NCBI GenBank assembly: GCA_963931865.1
Contig: OZ007518.1
Location: 6,192,570-6,256,569, forward strand
Source of the DNA: Axinella damicornis
Lineage: Eukaryota; Porifera; Demospongiae; Axinellida; Axinellidae
Length of the DNA: 64,000 nucleotides
Reading direction: 5' to 3'
Shown here: in pieces, positions 22,863 to 35,600 of the stretch
Position numbering within the stretch: position 1 is the first letter of the stretch
Layout: the number at the start of each line of letters is the position of its first letter
Notes under the pieces: model-generated
What the model was told of the DNA's origin: nothing
The model's input: only the letters and a program-made list of their open reading frames with translations
Database searches by the model: none
Program-made: the position numbers and the translations under genes

Positions 22863-23303
22863 ACCACGTAGCAAAGAATTTTTTTTTGTTGCTGTTGAAA
22901 TTGTGGAGATGATACACTACATGAGATGGTAGAATCAAACCTGGAACCATGAAGAGTCTAGCAGGTGCCTATCGGTGGGATGGACTGGTAGATACCTATC
23001 TTTTCGGGTATTGTACCAGGGCCGTAGGAACGTATTTCTAACATTGACAGGGATTGTGGTCCCCTGCTTTTACATGGCCTGAATAGTCTCTGCTCAGCAA
23101 TCCCTCCCCTCCCTCGTCACTTTTGTACATTCAACACGTCACTTTTCTTCTCTGTCACAGAACAAATGCACAGCTGCCACTAGCCGTCCCTGTCTGCATG
23201 CATGTTGCTGTGATACATGTAGTTAGGTAACACTACAGTCTACAGGTTCACCTGGTGAAGGCCTCTTAATTAAAAAATAATTGTTTGGAGAAGTGGCGGA
23301 CTA

Positions 23304-23908
23304 CCGTATAGCGGGTTATTTTCGTGGGTGGAAATTTTCGTGAAATGCTGGATACGGTCATCAGAATTAATTTTCGTGGTTCTAATTTTCGTGGCACCCG
23401 TACCCGCGCTAGCGCTATCGGCGCGGATGACGTATTATGAAAATTAGCACGTAGTATAGTTTGATGGCCGAAGTACAGTTTCAACGACATTGCGCTTCAT
23501 GCGCTTCACTGTACAGCGTGAATGCGACGCTAGTTCATCAGTAAAAGACATGTGGGAGGCCAGTGTTGGAGAAGAACTAACATGCTAACGCGAGAATGGC
23601 AACCGTATTGATCGATTTGGTGTGGTGAAAGTTACTGGCCTCGTTTTTAGTCGCCGGTCTCCAGTCATCTATCGATCACAACGCGAGGGAGTCCGGACAG
23701 CTGGTGATAGAGGATCCTATCAATCGAGGACACTGTCAATGGGATGCAGTCACGCAGGTACAGCTACGAAGAGCCGTACAGTGTACTTGAACGACGGCAC
23801 CTAGCTACGTGTTGCACAGCGCGATTATGGGTTGAAAATTTTGTGACTTGTCGATGAGTCACGAAAATAACGAATATTGGCACCCCACGAAAATAACCCG
23901 CTATACGG
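23304..23908. mobile_element. TA-flanked element with CCGTATAGCGGGTT ends, 605 bp
   Basis: Left end CCGTATAGCGGGTTATTTTC; right end is its complement, with TA outside both. The inverted similarity continues through TTCGTGGG. Related by its CCGTAT ends to 14611 and 27144. A short open frame inside has no known domain. Confidence 0.85.
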
Positions 23909-24263
23909 TATGTGTTAAATCGCACAGTCATTCTAATTGAGTATACTCTAGTCCAAGTTATTTGACCCATGTGGGAAGTGGAAATGGGACTGTCTCTTGC
24001 TGGGTATGCTTAGCTGCTTCTGGAGTCGGCTGGAACAGTGGACCTGGGGTGTGAGGGCATTGGTCTGTTGTGGTGTCACTGAATCAGTTGATGCACTTTA
24101 TGGAGGTTTTTTGAGCCTTTCCTTACTAAAAAGTGACAAGTCTGTTTCCGACCAGCTGTAGGTCGGGGTCTTCCTGATGTAGCTTCACTCGCTTCGCTCG
24201 TTCAGCTACTTCCCCCTCGTTCGCCTATGTAAGTAATCTGGCGCTGGACATCTCTCTGTGCAT

Positions 24264-24625
24264 GCACTGAGCTGCTGCTCCCAGATTGCAGCTGCTCCTC
24301 CCCGATTGCGTCTGCTTCAGCTGCTGCTCCCCGATTGCGTCTGCTTCAGCTGCTGCTCCCCGATCGCATCGATCCGCCCCGTTTGTGTCCGCTTCAGCTG
24401 CTGCTCCCCGATTGCGTCAACTTCAACTGCTCCCTGATTGTGTCGACTTCAACTGCTCCCCAATTGTGTCCGCGTCGGCTGCTGCTCCCCGATTGCGTCC
24501 GCTTCAACTGCTGCTCCCCGATTGCGTCCGCTTCAACTGCTGCTCCCTGATTGCATCCGCTTCTACTGCTGCTCCCACATTACGTCCACTTTGACTAGTA
24601 CTGCTGCTCCCTCATTACATCCGCT
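24264..24625. repeat. Tandem repeat, unit about 27-33 bp (GCTGCTCCCCGATTGCGTC)
   Basis: About twelve units containing GCTGCTCCCCGATTG followed by CGTCYGCTTCAACT. The open frames in this block are alanine/serine/proline repeats caused by the array and not genes. Confidence 0.92.
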
Positions 24626-24630
24626 TGTAG

Positions 24631-25017
24631 TTGTTCCAGCCCATGCCCAATGTTCTTGAACAATCTTTGCGGAGTTCGAAAAATGAAGTAAGAAGGTCGC
24701 ACATCACTAGTCTAGTCCCGCCCCACAAACATCCCACTTCTGTCACGCACACACACACGCACATTGATTGCAAACTTGATTGCTTGTTTAGCGCCATGGA
24801 AACCCTACTATTGCATGCGGGCGGGCGGTTCATTTCCATAATTCATTGCCACTTCCTCCTCATTTCCTACTCAATTTTCAAGAACCTTGAACTTGTTTGC
24901 GAAGGTTTCAACACTCACGACGGACCAGGCAACGATTGCAAGCTACTACAGAAACGCATACAAAAAGCCGTGTTGCTCTACAAATCACTGCAAGAAGAGC
25001 CAACTTTGCACAACTAG
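24631..25017 (+). CDS. ORF of 128 codons, unknown, weak
   Basis: Open frame starting just inside the tandem array and ending TAG at 25015-25017. The second half (CKLLQKRIQKAVLLYKSLQ) has an amphipathic helical look. No family recognised and no splice context; it may be chance. Confidence 0.2.
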   Translation: MFQPMPNVLEQSLRSSKNEVRRSHITSLVPPHKHPTSVTHTHTHIDCKLDCLFSAMETLLLHAGGRFISIIHCHFLLISYSIFKNLELVCEGFNTHDGPGNDCKLLQKRIQKAVLLYKSLQEEPTLHN

Positions 25018-25673
25018 CACCTACAGACCTACGCGCGACAAAAAATAGCTGCCTTCAACATCCGGTATCCTTGTAGGGGCGGCCCCTCTAAAAGCATGCG
25101 GGCGGGGACGCTAGACAAGGAATCAAGTTTGCTTGGCCTAATGTATTGATATAGTTTTATGGTGTAACCTGCAATGATGGTTGACATATGCATGTAGGGT
25201 AGTGACTAATGTAGGGTGATACTTTCCAGTGTGTGTATGAGGCACAACGCTGAGTCCAGGTCAGGATGTACTCACTGGTTGTTTGTACCTCCTGGAGGGA
25301 ATAGCCAATAGTTGTTCTGTGACTTTGGGTGGAGCTCTGCCATATTGCATGATAATTTCGATTTGTTCTTGGGGGGTGGGCATGAACAGCCCTGCGGATC
25401 TGACCACCTCAGTTATTCCAGCAAAATCAATACAATCACCAGACCATTCATCCCCCCACCATCACCACTAGAATCCAGATACCGGCTATCAGATGTAAGC
25501 TCACAAATGTAGCCAAAACGTAGGCTAGCCCCCTACCACTACTTCCATCTCAACTCGTGAGCCCCAGAATGCTCATGGTTGGGGCTTAGTTTGCTGTGTG
25601 AGTGGCATGACTCTGGGTATGTGCTCGAGCAGGCACTAGCTGTTTAGTTGGCTACATGTCCAGTGGCTTGCAG

Positions 25674-26303
25674 ATGTAATTTCTTACCCCCTATTAATTG
25701 GTACACCCCCAATTTCGTACACTTTTATTCATTTCATTTTTAGCTGTACGAACAAATTGAGGAATCGTACGAAGTGTCTCAATGGTAGAAGTCCATGCAG
25801 GAGGCACGAGACGCTTTGACCTCCACAAGCTGTCGAAGCGAGCAAAAGGGATGCCGAATGGAAGATAAAAAATTATTACAGCACTCACAGTTTCGCCACA
25901 AGGGTAAGTGCCAGTACAGGACGGCGATCACAATGGTGCAGTCAGAATCTTCACGGGCCTTTCCTGAGAGCTGACAGTCGAAACGTGTGCTTGAGCAATG
26001 GCGGCCAGCCTGAGAAGTACACCTGGACGACGTAAAAGGCTGTGCTGCTGTCTTTCTTCGAGAAACGCAAGGGCCCTTCACCTCCTCCGGCTCCACCGTC
26101 GCCACCATCAGCCATGATAAAACTCAAACCTACCCACTGTACGAATTATTTTTATGTGTACGAAATGATTGGAGTTCATTTTTTCTTGGAAGAAATATAC
26201 AGTAGGTGACGTGAGCTTTGCGGATGCAGATGTAATTTCTTACCCCCTATTAATTGGTACACCCCCAATTTCGTACACCTTTTATTCATTTCATTTTTAG
26301 CTG
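25674..26303. repeat. Pair of 75-bp direct repeats around a diverged dispersed repeat
   Basis: The block starting GCAGATGTAATTTCTTACCC occurs at 25674-25745 and again at 26225-26303, almost identical. Between them, 25780-26110 resembles the 18440/29280 repeat family. The direct copies could be element ends or a by-product of insertion. Confidence 0.7.
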
Positions 26304-26309
26304 GTTTGT

Positions 26310-27140
26310 GGGCCACCTACTGTAGCTTACACATGTAGATGGGTAAGTGGGGCCGAGGGAGCTGTACAACAGCCGGGGCTTATGCTGTGTGGTAGTTGTG
26401 GAAATTCCCTGGATGCTGGGCTGGAGCATTGACACTATGTGGTGGGTATACGTACACAAGTGTACGTACATGTAGACCAGACATTGGGGCTGTGCATTGG
26501 GCTTGTTACCTGTGAGTATTGGGCTCTGTGGTGGGAGAGGGGGTCTTCTGGAGCTGTGCACCAGAACTCATGCTACTGAACATACTGGCTGTGGGGTGCT
26601 GCATGTGGAGCTTGAGCATTGAGGCTATGTGGTGGGCTCATTGCCAAGACATTTGAGCTGTGCTGTGCTAACTAGGCTTGTCACCTCTGAGCATTGGGGC
26701 TGTGTGGTGGGTGGGAAGGGAGCAGTTCTGGGCTTGAGAAATGTGACTTGTCACCGCTGAGCGGGGACTGTGAGCATGCATGTCCGCCTGAGCAGTGGGG
26801 CTGTGGCATTTGTAGTCCTGGGTACATGTAATTACTAGGCTCTGCCTTCTGCCCGAGTTGCCACAGGCAGTGGTCCCTTGCTTGTAGTATCTCTCACTCC
26901 AGCTGTTGAAGTATATGAGTTGCACTCATTGCTTTATTCTTTCTCGGTCCTGATGGTGCACAGGGCACTTTCAGAGGAGCTCAGGACTTCTTTCTGAAGG
27001 CTGTAACGAGGGAATGCAAACCAGCTGATCAGCTTGCAACAGTTTTGAGCCATATGGCAAGGACTATTATTGTAGTGTTAGGTAGGACTGCAGCCCCTCA
27101 TCTAGTTAAAAGCATGCGTATGAAGAGGAGGTCATGACTT
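26310..27140. other. No gene recognised; loosely repeated TGTGGTGGG motifs
   Basis: Phrases such as GGGGCTGTGTGGTGGG and GAGCATTG recur at uneven spacing (26410-26800), suggesting a very old degenerate tandem array. No exon supportable. Confidence 0.4.
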
Positions 27141-27143
27141 ATA

Positions 27144-27666
27144 CCGTATAGCGCTTAAATTTCGCGAATTACAGGTCATTCGCGAAATTACTTCAACGAA
27201 ACTTTTTGACACGTGTGCACCTACGGCTACGTGGACAGTATTCCAACGTACGTGCGTGACGGCTAGCTTGATGGCTCTGTTTGTGTACTTCAACAGTGAG
27301 GATGGACAGTAGTCGAAGTGTATAAGCTTCCAGGGCCACTTGGAGAGGTACCATCATGTGCGATATCTGCCATTGCTGAAGCTGCCAGCTCGATCCAGTG
27401 CGGCGAAGGTCAGGGGAACACTCAGGTATCTGAAACGAACTCCGAGAACGTCAAAGTGGGGAAGAGAGTCGCAGAATACAACGCACCGACGAAGTGGTCT
27501 GTGGTAGTTGAGTTCAGCGTGCACAGGAGTCTTCAAGTGCAGTACACCAAGCCCATTGTGTGGGTGTGGCATTCTTACACACGAATTTGCGAAAAAAATT
27601 TCTAAGAAATGTTCGCGAAGAGCAATTTGTGAAAATTTAAACCCGCGAAATGTAAGCGCCATACGG
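27144..27666. mobile_element. TA-flanked element with CCGTATAGCGCTTAAATTTCG end
   Basis: Left end CCGTATAGCGCTTAAATTTC; right end, on the complement, CCGTATGGCGCTTACATTTC. TA lies outside both. Same superfamily by its ends as 14611 and 23304 but with a different interior, including a 95-codon open frame with no known domain. Confidence 0.85.
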
Positions 27667-27917
27667 TATTCCTTGTTTGGTGAGGATGCTGATGTCAAAG
27701 TCACCTGCAGCTAGAGTAACCCCTCCTAACAGACATCCCTGGGTTGCTACACCTGGTCCCCATTGAATCTCCATGTCAATAGAAACTCCATGAACGGTGG
27801 ACACCTGAGTCACACCACTCAGTTGCGGATGGCACCAAGCAATTTTAATTTAGCTTGTAGAATATCTTGGAAATTGTCTGCAAGCTAAGTATACGTAGTA
27901 TATGAATGCTATGATCC

Positions 27918-28323
27918 TAGCCTCGTACCCAGGCCCTCACGTGGAACACGAAAGAGGGCCTGGTGACACTTGGCAAAGTTCCCGTATGTGCTCAGTCGGC
28001 ATAATTTAATTGCATAAGCGATTACATTTCTTGCTTGGATGCATCTGAAATCACACAGAAGATAGCTGTTGGTGATGGCTAAGTAAAACGTCCTTGCCAA
28101 GGAGCGACCAGAGGTGAGTCTTGAAGGCTACAAAAGCGGTTTTATCAAACAGCTACACTTTTTCACGGAGTAAAGAATGTAATTACCACACAGTAATTGG
28201 CAATGGACGTACGTGATTCGCCTACCCGAAATCAAGACTGCTGAGCTCAGCACCTATGGGAATTTTGCCAAGTGTCACCAGGCCCACTTCCGTGTTTCAC
28301 GTGTGGGCCTGGGAACGAGGCTA
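27918..28323. mobile_element. AGCCTCG-end element, 406 bp, subfamily of 7825
   Basis: Ends and interior match 7825-8222 and 20010-20408. The left flank is CTATGATCC (27909-27917). The right flank starts CTAT and is then interrupted by another element (28328-28759), after which ATGGTCC follows; joining these gives a near-match to the left flank. Confidence 0.85.
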
Positions 28324-28327
28324 CTAT

Positions 28328-28759
28328 ATGTGACCCTCTGAGCATAAACCACCCATTCACCGCAAACATTGAATTTACGTTACGAGGGTTCAAAGTTCAA
28401 TAGCTCCTAAGCGAATATTGATCGCTTGCGCTACTTCTGACGCGTGTAACAACTGAACGCGTAGGACTTCCCGTCCCCAACTTGAGATTATTGAACGCAT
28501 ACTTGCTCGCTATTGTTCGATGGCTTCGCAAACCGGAAGTCCTACGCGTTTGGAATTTATGCGCGTTATAAGTACCGCGTATGATCGAAATGACCTTGCG
28601 TATCGAGAACGTTCAAGCGCCCATAACTTTGCTCGTGTACGTCCGATTGGAAAGATTAAACTACCATTGTGATCAGCAATAAACGTGCTCTCTGATGGTA
28701 TAATTATCTCAGTTTTGACAAAATGCGGTGAATGGGTGGTTTATGCTTAGAGGGTCACA
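28328..28759. mobile_element. TIR element with TGTGACCCTC ends, about 430 bp
   Basis: Left end TGTGACCCTCTGAGCATAAA and right end the near-perfect complement, with about 38 bp of inverted repeat continuing through CCACCCATTCACCGC. TATA sequence flanks both ends. It sits within the right target duplication of the element before it. Confidence 0.85.
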
Positions 28760-29279
28760 TATATGGTCCAGTGAGTTGCAAACTATAGGAGGTGCCCAGC
28801 AGAGCGCTGTACTCGTGTAGTTAAGAATGCTAGATTCGGACTGTGCTGTAATGAGCAAAGGGTGGTCACCCCAATAAACACCATATCAGAGCCATTACCT
28901 GAGATTGTGACCATCTATATAAACAGTGGATGTAGGTGTGGATGAGGGTTGCATATATTTCTACCAAAAAGTCACAGTCTTGGTAGATTTTTGCCACGGT
29001 CTCAGGGTCACCAGCAGTTCACCAACATGGTCACACGGTCACAAGCATGCAATTTTACAGATTGTGACCTGTTTGAGCTCTAAGTACAGCAGAGCACATA
29101 TTGGAGTAGGTGACCACCCCTTGAATTGTGAAATGATTTTGCTTACCACGAGGGGCAACCGCACTCCTGGTAGCCACGGTTAAACGGTAGCACAAGCTAA
29201 CTGTGACATTTCATTCCAATTATCACACATCACCATGATAGCTATATACAAGGAAGATCACAAATTATTTAGAGTGCTC

Positions 29280-29790
29280 TCAAGTACCATTCATAAAGTA
29301 GCCGCGTTGCAACCGCCGTAGCGCAAGCCAAGCATTGCAATAGTTCTAATTAACGCACATACCACGTAGCAACCACGCTCGAGTCGATCGTGAGCAATGG
29401 CGACCAAAAGTAAGACAAGACATTATTACAGCACTCACAACTTAGCCAGCACGGTGAGTTTCGGTATATAAGCGTCAGTGAACGACAGCGATCACAGCCG
29501 TGTACGTGTGGACAGAATCTTCGTGTGCCTTTCCTAAGAACGGTACTGCCACCGGAAGTCGAGAGAGCGCTCGAGCAATGGTGGCCAACGGCGAGACAAA
29601 AGCTCTCATATCTCCACCACCAAGGTGAGTTTCAGCACCAACTTTTACGTTCAGGTCAGTACATGATAGCGATCACGGTGGTGTAGTCAGAATCTCTATA
29701 GGCCAATCCTAAGTACTCAAACATTATATTAATTATTTATTTATTTACGCGGCACAATTTTTCCCCTACCAGGAGTGTAATAAAGAAATT
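29280..29790. repeat. Dispersed repeat, inverted copy of 18440-18960
   Basis: Shares, in reverse, CGAGAGAGCGCTCGAGCAAT and ACGCGGCACAATTTTTCCCC with the first copy. No coding function visible. Confidence 0.7.
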
Positions 29791-30420
29791 AATGACTGCA
29801 AAACCCCCACCATGAGACTTTCTGTCCTTTTGTCTACTACAATGTACATGAGCAGAAAGGATAGGGGTGGGAGGGTTCACCAGAAGGGAAGTAACAACCT
29901 GAGTTTGGGTATGAAAAGTGATTGGTAAGTGTAGCTCCTGTGACCTGTGGTCTAGCATCTGAATCTGTATGATTGCTTATTGTGAGCAGATTATGTACTC
30001 CATTGAGGTAGACCACTTCTCTCACCACCGGAAGCCGAAGTTGGGGTGTACATCCCACCCCTGACTTAAGTTCCTCCACTACATAGCTCTGGCTCTATAA
30101 GTACGTACATGTCACAAGGATAATGTACACATGATATAGCCTCAATCCCAGGCTATTTCCATCTAGTATAGCAGTATGCAAAATACAGAGGGGCGAGGCC
30201 TGTGAGTTGTGGTTCTGTGTGATGACATCAGGTAGACAGATGGTAGATACATGAGGGGCCTGTGCCCTATCGTAGTAGTTTAATTCCTGTTTCAGGTTGA
30301 CCTGTGGTGAACAACAAACAGTATTATTGTGAACGCTCTGGGCTCCAGCCCTCAAACTGACATTGAAAGAAATAGCTTCATCAACCACCGCCTCTGGGTG
30401 TCAACCATATGTCTGTCTAC

Positions 30421-30765
30421 TAGGGCTGAGCGATTATTTCGATTATGTGATTAATCGTGATATTAGTCAGCCGCGCAAAAGTGCTTATGGGTTTTCATGA
30501 GTATACTTAGCAGGACTGTGAATACAATAATCAGGGCTATGAATAGATAAGCACTGCGTGGCCATGGCTTCTATCCAAGGCTTCTGTGGGTTCAGTCAAG
30601 CATGGCTTCTGTCCACCATCGCCTTGTGACTGCTTGGTGTATATATGCAGGTCTCCTTCAAACGGAATTTTTTTAGCATAATCGTGATATAATCGATAAT
30701 CGTGATTATATGGATACAATAACCGTGGATACAATAATCACCAAATCCACAATCGCTCAGCCCTA
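30421..30765. mobile_element. hAT-type MITE, 345 bp, with exact 8-bp duplication
   Basis: Ends TAGGGCTGAGCGATT and AATCGCTCAGCCCTA; the target duplication CTGTCTAC stands at 30413-30420 and 30766-30773. An 8-bp duplication with TAGGG-type ends is the hAT signature. Subterminal ATTATTT/AATCGTGATTAT runs are typical of this kind of MITE. No transposase. Confidence 0.92.
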
Positions 30766-31105
30766 CTGTCTACCCCACGTGACCAGATGTCCCAGGCATG
30801 CAAGAAATCAAAGACTAGAGGTGGGAACTGCCCAGGAATTGGGCTATATCTGGCTAGTCAAACTACCATCAGAAGTACAGTCGACCGACCTTCAAAAGGC
30901 ATGTTGAATGCAGGTCGAGCAACAAGATGTATGTACTTTTGACCAGCCAGATAGCTTCAGAATTTGGGATGTTCTGGAATGCTCATTAGAGCATGAGCAA
31001 ATGAACTGTGATGTCATTGTGTCGGACCTCCTTTGCATTAAAATTTGAGTTCAATAGCTATCATGGTTTCTTCTGCACCTTGACCAGATCCCTTTTTTCA
31101 CACAC

Positions 31106-31248
31106 CTACAGCAGTTTGCTGAGATCTTGCAAATTCAGCAAAACGAAAACTGTTACTGAGCATGTGCAGTATTTCAAAAACAGTGTGTGCGCATGCTCAG
31201 TAGCGGTTTTCGTTTCTGCTGAATTTGCAAGATCTCAGCAAACCGCTG
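31106..31248. repeat. Foldback, arms about 55 bp
   Basis: Left arm AGCAGTTTGCTGAGATCTTG ... right arm is the complement near 31229-31248, with CATGCTCAGTA/TACTGAGCATG inner pairs. A short MITE. Confidence 0.85.
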
Positions 31249-31500
31249 TATGGGTCCCATGCAGTTTTCACACATCTGCATCAGCTTATAGAGGGGGTGG
31301 TCGACAGCCAAACCCTGTGGAAGGCAATTGATATATGGCTGACCATTTATACAGCATAGACAGTATAGTTCTGTGCTACTATCTACTCTCCAGGAAGCGA
31401 GCCACTTAGTGGCGCTCCAGGGATGTCTTTCTCACTAAACTGAACCGAAGAACTACTGCCCTGTTATGAGTTCTGAAGAGTGCAGGTCATGAGTCCATTG

Positions 31501-32125
31501 TAGCCTCGTTCACAGACCTTCTCACCCCAGCGTTTGTCGCTTGCAGTACTAACGCGGGGGGAAGGCCTGGTAAAACTCATCACATGCAGTGACGTAGGTG
31601 GACGTTGAGTGGACGTGTGGAGGAGTGGCACATTCCCGAGTAAACCGCAAAGCTGTGCGTACAGAGCAGGCACTATGCGATCGATAACCGACAACGGACT
31701 GGCATTCAACAGTGACTGAGGGGTCGACATCGGGCGCTCTTGGCGATGTTTCTCAGGTTCACAGTGCTGCCCCACAGCTGTGCAAAAGGTCTGAAGCCAG
31801 GAAATACAGCCACATTTTGGAGTTCAAGCGTCCGACTGTTGGATACCCGCAGTGATGAAGTTTGCTTTAGACTTTCTACACAATAGTAAGTCTGGGGCTG
31901 TATAACACAGTAGCTAGACTCCAACGCTTGTATACTGTGCTACCAGAACTGGCTTCAAAGCTTGAAGATGGCCTTGTGTGCAGCATGGACATGGGCTTGA
32001 AGAATGTGCCACTCCTCCACACGTCCATCTGACATCCATTTACGTCAATGCATGTGACAAGTTTTGCCACGCGTTAGTACTGCAAGCGACAAACGCTGGG
32101 GTGAGAAGGCCTGGGAACTAGACTA
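31501..32125. mobile_element. AGCCTCG-end element, 625 bp, with exact 9-bp duplication
   Basis: Begins TAGCCTCGTTCACAGACC; the right end has decayed (GGGAACTAGACTA). The target duplication AGTCCATTG is exact at 31492-31500 and 32126-32134. Subterminal CGTTTGTCGCTTGCAGTACT lies at the left and its complement near 32070. The left part is shared with 43514. Confidence 0.9.
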
Positions 32126-32699
32126 AGTCCATTGGTGATACTCGCTTAAGTTCGCATGGTTCATGTACCCCTGTTCCACAACCACTTCTCTGATTCACAC
32201 GTTGTGGCAAAAAATTTCTGGTCAGCCAATTTCTCGAATCATTTTCCGATACATGCTGGCACGTGGGCGCAGTGCTTACAAATGCTCATCACAATACATT
32301 TTCTATGGAACAGTATGGTATATATGTGATACCATATACCATACTTGGGTGTGTCCAACTGGTGATAACGCAATAGTTGCCTATTGAATTAGCTGATGTA
32401 TTCCTGCAGGCTGCAGCTGTGGGCTAACTTAGTAGTATGTTCTACAGTAGTGGTTTTCAGTCCGACTGTTACAGCACTGCTACTTCTATTCTCTGTACAT
32501 CATGCCCTCAAAAATGTTTGAGACATCTGCTGCAGGTTAGCAGAGCCTTATACCACGTTACCATACTGGGCCATACTGCAGCTGCTAAACAAAGAGAGCT
32601 CAGCAACATCAGCATATACTGCGCACTTCTTACGATTGCAGTCTTACCAAGGAAGAGTACAGTTCTGATCTTAATGCCATGCTGGTGTAATACTTGCAG

Positions 32700-35600
32700 G
32701 AGGATTCAATACAAACTTTGGAAATAGATGTTCCTCCCCACAAAGTGGACAAGCTTTTGAAAGGCAACATGAGTCGGATTGAGGTATATTTGATGATATA
32801 TGATTGGGCGAGCTTGAATGAAACACCACGATATATCCACATTCTCCTCATTACTACCTGTACCCCCTCCTTGGAGTATTGTGGGGGGTTCTTACGTATT
32901 CCAATGATGGAAGGAGGGGTGACCCCCTTATCCTGGTATTCTCCCAAGTATATACATGTATGTCTCCCCATTTCGGGACCATCCTGATCCAGGCAGGTTA
33001 CCTCCCCTCTAGGACCCTACTCCCCTCTACCCTGATTACTTAGCTTCGCATGCGTGCATGGTGTAATTGTAGTCGTCATACATTCTGTGTTTAGACTAGT
33101 GGTCTCTTCTCAGGCTATCTCAGGTGCTAGGATGGTCCTGTACAGGGAGACAGGGGAGAAAGTGTTGATGATCACTGGGAACCAGAGGCAATGCACTGTA
33201 AGCAAGACGCATGACCATGTGCTGTGTAGTTGTAGTTTACTCTTGTCGATATTGAGCTCTATGTGACCCCAAGTGTGGATGTAGTGGGAATAGCACTCAT
33301 TGTTGAGTATGTGATGCTGTTTGAAACTTTAGAGCTCTGTTGTCTTGCTATGATGTGTGTTGTGTGTGTGTTCTGCCATTCTCAGGAGGCTCGGATGATG
33401 GTGCTTGGGAAAATCAATGAGCCTGACCTCCTGAGAGTAAGTATAGCGTCACTCTATATATCATCTAGTTGGCGCTAGTCTCAAAGCTCAAACTGTATAC
33501 TGTGTGGCCTATTTCTGTATATTTGATGACTTCTCCTCTTTAAGCTCATTTGTTGGTGTACAATGTAGTGCATCCATTTTGTGTGGTCAATGGATGCTTT
33601 ATCGATGAAACTGAGGGGTCTATGGGATAGAGAGCCTATACAATCAATATAGGTTTCCAAGGGTATCTAAATCCCATAGGCCACAAGGGTTTCATCGTTT
33701 AAGGTATTTATACTATACAGCTGGCAGCCAATCAAATCGCTGTCTGTATTAGCAACCGAAACTGTTCAGTCCGAAAGACTTAGCACAGAGATGGGAGAGT
33801 TTTATAGCAGCTGCTCTCGCCATCCGCTAACCGACAACTCTGATTACTTGACTCGTGCCTCATGTTTGGGACTGTGACTCCGAAGCAGAACCAGATGCAC
33901 CAAGTACGCCCCGCCCCATGACACTTTCGGAGGAATTTTTTGTGAGACGTAGACGACCAAGTCCGAAGTCCAGCTCCATGCTATCTGTACTCGTCTGGCT
34001 ACAGCGCTCACACGCAAGATGCTCGCGTGCAAGACCCAATCATGAACTGTACCAAAGGCGCGTCAAGCCAACAAAGGCGGCGAGAGGGCATGCAACTTCC
34101 TATAGTGCACGTATAGACTGCACAGTGCTGAGTGTTACTAAAAGTATCATTTCCGGTTAAGCACGTGAAATAGCGTGCACGGTATGGTTACAGACGTTCG
34201 ACGGAAATGCCATTAAAACAAAGAAAGACAATGAATCTCTAGCCCAAGTACTACTTCTAGTCCGGGTGCCTCTCCTACCGGTCAGATTCGGAGAAAGTAT
34301 CGCCGGATGCAAGACCAACATTCGCCGCTCTCGACACCAGCTCGACGTTTGCTGTTGCGTAAGTTGGAGGGAGGGAATGATAGCATCAAAAGGGCTCATG
34401 AGGTGCTGCTGTGGAGCTCGGTAGCTAGGTCCTCGTCGAAGACGAACGATGCAGACGGAATGCCACCATCTAGAAGAGTGGTAAGTGACCGCATAAATAT
34501 ATAAGGGGCGCGCGTCTATGAATCACGTGCTTATGCTGAATTCTGTATTTAGTAACACACAGCATTTTGCCGTCTACAAACATTGTATGCCCTCTCGCCG
34601 CCTTTGGCGGCTCGATGCACCCTTGACTGTACAATGTATCAATAGAGGTATCTATGATGATAAATGTATGACACTGGAAGTACATGAAATTTGCAGGTGT
34701 ATAATTGAAATTACAGGTGTATAAGTGAAATCACAGGGATAATAAACCCCTTCAATTGGCCAATCATATCACAGTATTACATTGAAGTATAGTTGTTGTC
34801 CCCGCTCGACCGCTCCGCGGCAGGCGAGGTCTGCCGTTAGTATGATGCATATTACGAGAATGTCTTGCTGCTAAGAACCGTTCGCCGCAATGATCTAACT
34901 CAGCGTGGATCTTCGCATTAGGCAAGGGATGCAGAACCTAGCTAACGCATTCGTTCTCCTCGAGGAGACGCTTTCCATCTTTTCAGTCAACTGAACTTCG
35001 CACCTTACTGCACTGGCCCACGAAACCACACCTGTTTATATGGAATGCGTAATTGCCAGCAATCGTGCATGTCAAAGACACTACACATGCATATTCCTAG
35101 TATTAATCCTACATCTATGAAACCTACAATATAATTGTTCTATACTACACGGTACGCATTAATCTGATATACCACTTGGTTAACCAATCAGATTGGTATT
35201 ACACTTTTTTGTCGAGGTACTGCTGTAATAGAAAGCTGATTGGTGAATACTTCGCTTAGTAACGCCGTTGCAGAACCTGGTTGCTAGGCAGCTTACAGCT
35301 TACTTCAGTTGTAGGGTTGAAAAAGGAAGCATGCACGGCTGAAGCGGAGAAAGCGACTGCCTCCAAAGTAAGTTTCACTAGCGGATACACCGTAGACGAG
35401 CTGCTCGCACGCGCTGTTGAGATGTATATAGCTACGCTCTGGTTCCAAACCTGTACCGAACCAGGACCGACAACCACAGCCACGCCTATTGCGTGAAGCG
35501 ACGCTCATGCCATGCCGTGATCGACCGTGGCCCGAGTCGCTCGCTAGTGCTTGCTACCAACCGTGCCTGCTTGCTGCGTGTCGAGGACGCTCCAAGTTTC

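Noticed and set aside
24286..24659. Ala/Ser/Pro-rich repeat protein of 102 codons
   Set aside because: Three overlapping frames are open for the same reason, a tandem array with a unit of about 30 bp. No start context or flanking exon.
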